The notes below the pieces were generated by a model that worked only from the letters and a program-made list of their open reading frames with translations, had not been told where the DNA came from and made no database searches. From Poa pratensis (taxonomy: Eukaryota; Streptophyta; Magnoliopsida; Poales; Poaceae), in the NCBI GenBank assembly GCA_947311845.1, contig CAMZMU010000040.1, forward strand, positions 52,517,782-52,581,781: a stretch of 64,000 nucleotides of DNA. The letters run 5' to 3'. Below are positions 57,930-64,000 of the stretch, one piece after another. Numbering within the stretch: position 1 is the first letter of the stretch; every line of letters starts with the position of its first letter. The translations under genes were made by a program, and so were the position numbers.

Positions 57930-59372
57930 TCCATCTTCAACCTCAGCAATCCCCTGCATCCAGTGCGCAAAGCTTCTGCAATAGCCATGGGTAGGACTCC
58001 AGGGAGCAAGAATCGCAAGAAGGCGACTCCATCGCCTTCCCCAGTGCGGGAGCTTGGGGAACCGTCGTCGGGAAGAATCACTCGCCGCGGGAAGTGCGGC
58101 CATGACTCTGAGGCGGGAGGATCGGCTCTCACGGCTCCCATTCTGGGCCCCGATGAGTGCGGGCCTTTTCTCTTCGTGCTCATCCTGTTCCCCCTCTGTA
58201 GCCGTCTCCGCCTCCCAGTGAAGGTGCAAGCAAGGCTGGGATCCCGAGTCCCGGAGTTCTTCCACCTGACGGTGAGGGGGAGTCCGAACGGCAGCTTCGC
58301 CGTTCGCACTGCCATGGAGAACGGGGAGCTCTAGCAGGGATTCATCCTGCTCTTTGACTTCGACGGATCAGACGGCTCTTCGTCACGATCTTCGACACCA
58401 GCCTCTGCGAGGCGCCTCCCGTCGTCTACGATGACGAGGGAGGATCCCGGGAGTCGGGTCCCGTGAAGCTGGAGAACTAGTCTGCTTAGGATAGATTGGT
58501 TTTCAGCTTCCATTTGCTCTATGCCCGCCTTTTGTATCCGGGAACTCCTGTTGAGTTCCCGCGAAGAATTAATGAAATCTTTTCCATACTGTTTATCTCA
58601 TCATGAGTCAAATCACTGTTCACTACCTCAATACCGTTGCGAGGTCCAAAGAGATTTGTTCCATCATTGCACATCTTTTGGTGGCAGGACTGGTCAGATT
58701 CCACCATTATAGCACGCCTCCTCTGCGCCCTCTGTATGACATGACTGCACGTAGTGTATTAGGGCGCGACTCTTGGGGAACCGAGTCATCATTAATTTCT
58801 GAGATAATGGTAGGTTCATGAGCGAGCGGTGTCCATAATCTTGGCCCATAAAAAGGGGTTGCACGGAGGCAAACCCATCCCCATCTTTTCTCCTCCAATC
58901 TTCTCAGATCTCACATCATGTCTAGAGGGCAGAGGAGACCATAGCTATCCCCTCCCTAGCTTTGCTCAAGAGGAAGAAATCCGCAGGGGAGAGTTCGTCG
59001 ACGGACCTCCGCACATGAGCTTAGCTTTCACGTCAGGTCAGGTCCAGATGCTGGGAGGGTGAGGCTTTACTTTCCACCAATGTTGAACTCAAGCTGGGCT
59101 ATTGCAGCGATGGGTCGGCTCCGCCGGGAAATATCCGGGGATGCCCGAGCAACTCGTCTCCTTGACGATCGCATGGACGCCCTTCAGGTACGCACAGTTT
59201 CTTCACGTTCAGAGCACGGGAATGAAATTCATCCACCATCCTCTAAAGAACTCTTTTTGCTCGGTGTAGGTCGAACACGCCGCCGCTGCCGATCTTGTGA
59301 GGGAATTGGAGGACCGCTTCGCCTGGACTGAGATGGCGCAAGCGAGGCATCCCCCAGCCTCGCACTGAGCCG
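57930..59372 (+). pseudogene. Antisense ORF remnant (putative gypsy-type transposon protein, PF04195-like)
   Basis: Plus-strand fragments, opposite to pol: AMGRTPGSKNRKKATPSPSP at about 57986, and RLRREISGDARATRLLDDRM at about 59118 followed after a shift or intron by VEHAAAADLVRELEDRF near 59270. This order and wording fits the antisense ORF that Tat-type elements carry after integrase. A CATAAAAAGGGG sequence at about 58849 looks like a TATA region in the same direction. Frames are broken. Confidence 0.5.
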
Positions 59373-60984
59373 ATCTTGGATCCCTCAGTGCCTCTGTCCC
59401 CCCTTTTCCTTGGACTTCTTCAGGAAGCACCAGGAGATGAGGGGATGACGTGCTTGATCTGGGGGAACCGACTTTCCTCCTGGGTGTTAAAGCTGAAGAA
59501 CCAGGAGAAAACCGGTGGGCGCAGCCCCCGGGTGTAGATCTATTATCATCTTCTTCATGCACCTGTTCTCACCTTGTAAGCTCATCGAGCAGAGAAATAA
59601 CATGAAAAACTTGTCAAATATTGTCTCATATATTTCAACTTGTATGAACTCATGGAGTAAAACGCCTTTAGTTCCCAGTTTAAGATTTCAGATCCCAAGC
59701 ATACTTTCAAGACACGGTTTCCTGGGCGATAATCGAGCACAAGTGAGCCAGGCTGTGGTCGTCAGAGCGGATCTAAACGCTCCTCACAGGGCATCACTGC
59801 AATCTCGAAAAATCTACGTTTCCGGGCGCTCGAATGTTCCAGCCAAGACGCGCTAGAGCGGATCTAAGCATCTGTGTCCCGGGAACATCCTCCCCTTGAA
59901 CGATTCCGGAAGAGATGCTAGCGCACGGGCGAGTAACTGCAAAGCGTCGGATTTCTCAACGACCAGCTCTGCAGCACCCACCGTTTGCTTGCGGCTTAAA
60001 CGCTTAAGGTGAGTCTGGACTCCCAGACAGGATGAGGCCAGACCAACATATGGACGCAACATCCCGTGAGCGTTCTCACCTTGAGCCGTTTTTCTCTCGA
60101 TCAGACTATATGCTTAGGAAAATTCATCCTTCCCCGGGAACGTCAGGACGATCGAATAGAAACAAAATGGTTACAACATACTTAAATTTTCTGTACTTTG
60201 ATGGAGAGTCCCGGGAAGGCTTGGTCGCCTTCGTCCATTCTTCCTCTTCAGCGCCTGAAAACCAATCCAACCAAGTGAGACTGTTCTTTGCATAAAATAA
60301 AACAAGAGTTTTATCAAGTCTGTTTTTCTCCTGGGTTCTTGAGACTTGAACATCTATAACAATCCTCGAGCCCAAACAAATGCGACACTATCGTTGCCAC
60401 TCTGTGTGACCTGGACTGACCAGCTGTCCGCAGGCGTTCTACCAGGCTGGGCGGATCAGCAACCGCGTAGCACTACACGACCTGGTCAAACCAGTTATCG
60501 ATGTAGCATGGCATTAATCAGTGTTGTTTGGCGTAATCATCCGTGCTCTCTGTGGCCTGGACGGACCAGTCATCCACATGCATTCTACCGGTGCTGGGTG
60601 GACCAGCCACCGCGTAGCACTACTTGACCGGGTCGTCACCCGATCGTCAAATGGTAGCGTAAGCAGGATTAGATGGTGTCAGGGCGGACCTAAACACTCA
60701 CCTGATAGCCCCCGGGTCGAGGGTTGTTGTGGATGGACAACCTCAAGAACCAGGAACTACAGTATACATAAATAGTTTTCCCAAAAACTTGCCACCAGAG
60801 AGAAAAAAAGAGTCCAGAATTTAACTTAAATTTTATTACTCGATAGAAGCTGATGGACCGGTTACACAATTGACCTTAAATCCAAAAACAAACTATGGCG
60901 GGACGGACCACTGACCCACATCATCATCGTGGCGGAACGGATCTCAGACCCACATTACCGATGCCGTTCATGGGTAAGATCCCG

Positions 60985-62278
60985 GATACGGACTTTCCTC
61001 ATGTATAAAACTTCTTCAAAAGTGCAATGTTCCGGGAGTTGGAAATTAATGTACCATCTTCAGTTTCCAATCGCACAGCTCCAGGCCTTGAGACACGAGC
61101 AACCTTGTATGGACCTTCCTACTTAGGTGACATTTTGTTTCTCCTAGTCATTACCTGTACCTTGCGCAAGACCAAGTCTCCAGCATCTAGTATCCGATGG
61201 CGTATATTGCGGCTGTGATAACGGCGCAGAGTTTGCTAATAGCGAGCAGACCGCATCGCGGCTTTACAACGCGCCTCTTCCAGTAAGCTCAGATCATCAA
61301 CTCTTCTTTCCAGTTGATCGCTTTCTTCATAAGCCAAGACTCGAGGAGACCCGTGCTTGTGCTCTGAAGGAAGCACTGCTTCTGCCCCGTAAACGAGAGA
61401 AAATGGAGTCTCATTAGTTGCCCGGTTAGGAGTTGTGCAGAGTGACCATAGAACCCCTTGGAGCTGATCAATCCACTTCTTGCCAGAGGTTTTGAATCTG
61501 TCAAAAGTTTTCGTTTTGAATCCTTTCAGCACCTCAGCATTCATTCTTTCCACCTGTCCATTACTCCTCGGTTGGGCTACAGAAGCGAAGCAAACTTTAG
61601 TTCCAGTCTCTTCACAATATGCCAGAAAAGCTCCACTCGTGAACTGTGAGCCGTTGTCGGTAATGATGCGGTTCGGCACACCAAACCGGCACACAATTCC
61701 TTTGATGAATTTGATAGCTGCCTGAGTTGTGATACTCCTGACTGGCTCGACCTCAGCCCACTTAGTGAATTTGTCAATAGCAACAAACAGGTACTCATAA
61801 CCCCAGCGGCTCTAGGAAGCTTGCCCACAGTATCCAGCCCCCAGACTGCAAATGGCCATGAGATAGGAATGGTCTGTAGTTCTTGAGCTGGTTGGTGAAT
61901 GCTCTTAGCGTGAAACTGACAAGCTGCACAAGTTTTGACCAACTTTTCCGCGTCAGATAATACCGTAGGCCAAAAGAAACCCATGCGGAAAACTTTCCTG
62001 GCCAATGCCCTGGATGCAACATGATTAGAGCATGTGCCCCCTTCTTGCGACACACAACGGAGTCTGACGCCATTTTCTCTTTTCCGGTAGATTTCGCCAT
62101 CAATGAGGGTATACATCTTGGCTTGGCGAGCCACCCGTTCTGCACCAACGTCATCTTCTGGTAAGATTCGATTCTGAAGGTGATTGACGAGCTCGACAGC
62201 CCAAGGCGGTGTTGCTTTCTCCACGGGCATAGCTTCCGGACACACAGGTTCAAGTGGGGTGTCCTTCCCGGGAAACAA
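60985..62278 (-). pseudogene. Integrase region of the gypsy element (frameshifted)
   Basis: N-terminal zinc-binding part: CSNHVASRALARKVFRMGFF, then CAACQFHAKSIHQPAQELQT and WPFAVWGLDTVGKLPRA with the first catalytic Asp. A one-base loss near 61795 breaks the frame before YEYLFVAIDKFTKWAEVEPV. Then comes GVPNRIITDNGSQF with the second Asp, and NGQVERMNAEVLKG with the Glu. The C-terminal KKF-like end continues in other frames to about 60985. Confidence 0.85.
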
Positions 62279-62365
62279 ATCAACACTGCCAGGTTGGCAG
62301 GATTCAGAAGGCGTCGCTGTCGCAGCCCCCGAGCTGGAACCAGGCCATGCTTCTGAATTTCCGCT

Positions 62366-63559
62366 TCAGCTGAACACCCCAGATTGAGAAGCTATCCGGG
62401 ATAGTGCATCCGCTACAGAGTTCTTGGCGCGAGGGATGTGCTCTAGCCTCAAGCTTCTGAATTTCCGCTTCAGCTTCGGAACCTCCTTAACATAAGGTGC
62501 CATGGTTGGGCATTCATAGACCTTTTCCACTTGTTTGACAACCAACTGAGAGTCTCCCCTGGCTATCAAGTTCGATATTCCCAATCCAATGGCTGTGCGT
62601 AACCCAGCAAGCAATCCTTCATATTCAGCAGTATTGTTAGCAATCCCTGTCTTGTACAACATCTGAACGACATACTTGAGCTGCTCCCCCGTGGGTGATA
62701 CCAGCAGTACTCCAGCCCCTGCCTGTCCCCCGGAAAGAGATCCATCAAAATAGAGAGTCCAGGTATCCGGCTCTTCTTTCCCGGGAAGGCAAGATTCTTT
62801 TTCTTCAGGAACAACAGAAGTTTCAGTCCACTCGACCGAGAAATCCACGAGTGCTTGGCTCTTGATAGCGTCAGCATGCTTAAACTGTAAGCCCAACCCA
62901 GATAATTCCATTGCCCACTTGGCAATTCGCCCAGTGGCGTCCTTGCTGCGTAGCACACGCTCCAAAGGGTAGGAAGACACGACTGTAATGGTGCGCCCTT
63001 CAAAGTATGGCCTCATTTTCTTTGACGCCAGCAAAATTCCCAATAGAAGCTTCTGCATCATAGGATATCTTTCCCGAGCGTCTCGCAAGACTGAGCTGAT
63101 GAAGTATACTGGTCTTTGCTTCAACTTGGGAGTGAGCTTCGATGGCGTATTTTGCTCATTAGTGCCAGGATTGGTATTCAGGCAAGGAGCAGTTGAATCC
63201 AGTTGAACTGGGTCAGAAAGTTCCTTTGAAGATTTCCCGGGAACTTTCTTTCCAGCCCCCGGCCTCACTTCTCGTTCCACCACTAGAGCCGCACTCACAA
63301 CTTGGTTGGTAGCTGCGACGTAAAGGAGCAATGGCTCCTCAGGCATTGGTGCTACCAGGATGGGAGGACTAGACAGATACTTCTTCAGATCTTGCAGTGC
63401 GGCTTCAGCCTTTGGGTTCCACTTCACGGGTCCAGATTTTTTAAGCAACTTGAAGAATGGAAGTGCTCGCTCTCCTAGCCTGGATATGAACCTCCCAAGG
63501 GCGGTTATGCACCCATTGAGGCGTTGCACATCCTTGATGCGCTTTGGAGCTTCCATCAT
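62366..63559 (-). CDS. Dual RNase H segment of the gypsy polyprotein
   Basis: 397 open codons. First the RT/RNase H connection RLNGCITALGRFISRLGERA and the retroviral-type RNase H (LLLYVAATNQVVSAALVVER; PVYFISSVLRDARERYPMMQ). Then a second, archaeal-type RNase H: LYFDGSLSGGQAGAGVLLVS, NNTAEYEGLLAGLRTAIGLG, ARGDSQLVVKQ and SVADALSRIASQ, with Asp, Glu and Asp where expected. It ends at a TGA inside a 23-bp duplicated segment. The double RNase H arrangement is characteristic of Tat elements. Confidence 0.85.
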   Translation of the reverse strand: MMEAPKRIKDVQRLNGCITALGRFISRLGERALPFFKLLKKSGPVKWNPKAEAALQDLKKYLSSPPILVAPMPEEPLLLYVAATNQVVSAALVVEREVRPGAGKKVPGKSSKELSDPVQLDSTAPCLNTNPGTNEQNTPSKLTPKLKQRPVYFISSVLRDARERYPMMQKLLLGILLASKKMRPYFEGRTITVVSSYPLERVLRSKDATGRIAKWAMELSGLGLQFKHADAIKSQALVDFSVEWTETSVVPEEKESCLPGKEEPDTWTLYFDGSLSGGQAGAGVLLVSPTGEQLKYVVQMLYKTGIANNTAEYEGLLAGLRTAIGLGISNLIARGDSQLVVKQVEKVYECPTMAPYVKEVPKLKRKFRSLRLEHIPRAKNSVADALSRIASQSGVFS

Positions 63560-64000
63560 CTCGATTGCCTTGATCTTATCGGGATTTGCTTCGATGCCCG
63601 GTGAGAAACTAAGAAGCCCTGTAATTTCCCGGAAGGCACTCCAAAGTCACACTTCGCGGGATTCAGCTTGAGATTTATCTTCATTAAGTTGTTGAAGGTC
63701 TCTTCTAGATCAGAGATGAGGGTTTCTCTCTTTCTGGTCTTGACCACGATATCATCAATGTAAGCCTTGACATTGGTTCCAATATGAGGTCCCAGTCAAG
63801 CCCACATTGCACGCTGGAAGGTCGCTCATGCATTCTTCAGACCAAAAGGTATGAAAACGTAGCAGTAGCAACCGTTCTGAGTGATGAAAGCAGTTTTTTC
63901 CTCATCTTCTTTGGCCATTTTGATCTGATGGTATCCAGAGAAAGCATCCAGGAAACACAACAGATCACAGCCAGCTGTAGAATCCACAATTTGATCAATC
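63556..64000 (-). pseudogene. Reverse transcriptase palm/thumb fragment
   Basis: NVKAYIDDIVVKTRKRETLI at about 63775-63716 contains the catalytic YIDD. Downstream is PAKCDFGVPSGKLQGFLVSH, then a shift before the RNase H frame. An in-frame TGA lies near 63797 (MWA-stop-LGPHI). Upstream residues continue past the window edge. Confidence 0.85.

Larger units (their letters stand above)
57036..64000 (-). mobile_element. 3' half of a decayed gypsy (Tat-like) retrotransposon, continuing past the window
   Basis: Minus-strand order from right to left: RT palm, RNase H, a second RNase H, integrase, a long 3' region with an antisense ORF remnant, polypurine tract and 3' LTR. Two RNase H domains plus an antisense ORF after integrase point to the Tat lineage of gypsy elements. 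Numerous frameshifts and stops make it inactive. The 5' LTR, gag and protease are outside the window, so target duplication and age cannot be read. Confidence 0.85.

Overview
This is plant nuclear DNA, almost certainly from a Triticeae grass (wheat, Aegilops, barley or a relative). The grounds are an LTR that opens like the Angela/WIS/BARE copia family, several small Stowaway MITEs with the CTCCCTCCGTTC-type terminus, nests of young gypsy-type elements, and intron-containing plant genes with GC-rich first exons. I see no prokaryotic genes, CRISPR arrays, rRNA genes or convincing tRNA genes.

Layout. 1-2334 (+) holds the last two exons of a cinnamoyl-CoA-reductase-like gene; its intron carries a hAT element nested in a Stowaway MITE. 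2400-6140 is intergenic with small DNA transposons and weak gene remnants. 6142-10020 (-) is a class II formin-like gene closest to rice FH12 as I remember it. Its PTEN-like and C2 exons are intact, but it has a frameshift at a three-unit repeat and no FH1/FH2 region. From about 10.48 kb to 19.09 kb a retroposon-like sequence is split by a complete non-autonomous LTR element (11341-18564, 5-bp TSD). 19.1-24 kb is AT-rich and repeat-derived. 24228-29826 (+) is a ubiquitin-specific protease gene with a complete catalytic core but two apparent one-base frameshifts. 30-35.4 kb contains a long-TIR element, a Stowaway MITE, a LINE 3' end and a poly(A) retroposon with a 20-bp TSD. 35529-37094 (+) is a POLAR-like polarity-protein gene followed at once by a 1.1-kb hAT element. 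39.4-53.1 kb is a TE nest: one older repeat holds a very young LTR element (41460-48316) and an Angela-like solo LTR (48412-52605), and the latter is split by another solo LTR (49060-51534). A small conserved 94-codon-class gene follows (53.24-55.59 kb, +), with a retroposon in its 5'-UTR intron. From 57036 to the window end lies the 3' half of a decayed gypsy element (minus strand: RT, dual RNase H, integrase, antisense ORF remnant, 3' LTR).

The genes do not form a pathway; they are separate genes between repeats. The most notable pattern is that the two non-autonomous LTR elements have unrelated LTRs but share PBS-side sequence, PPT-side sequence, a repeated 13-base internal motif and a related short ORF, which suggests one mobilising partner. 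The second is that two of the conserved genes, the formin and the protease, carry disabling changes.
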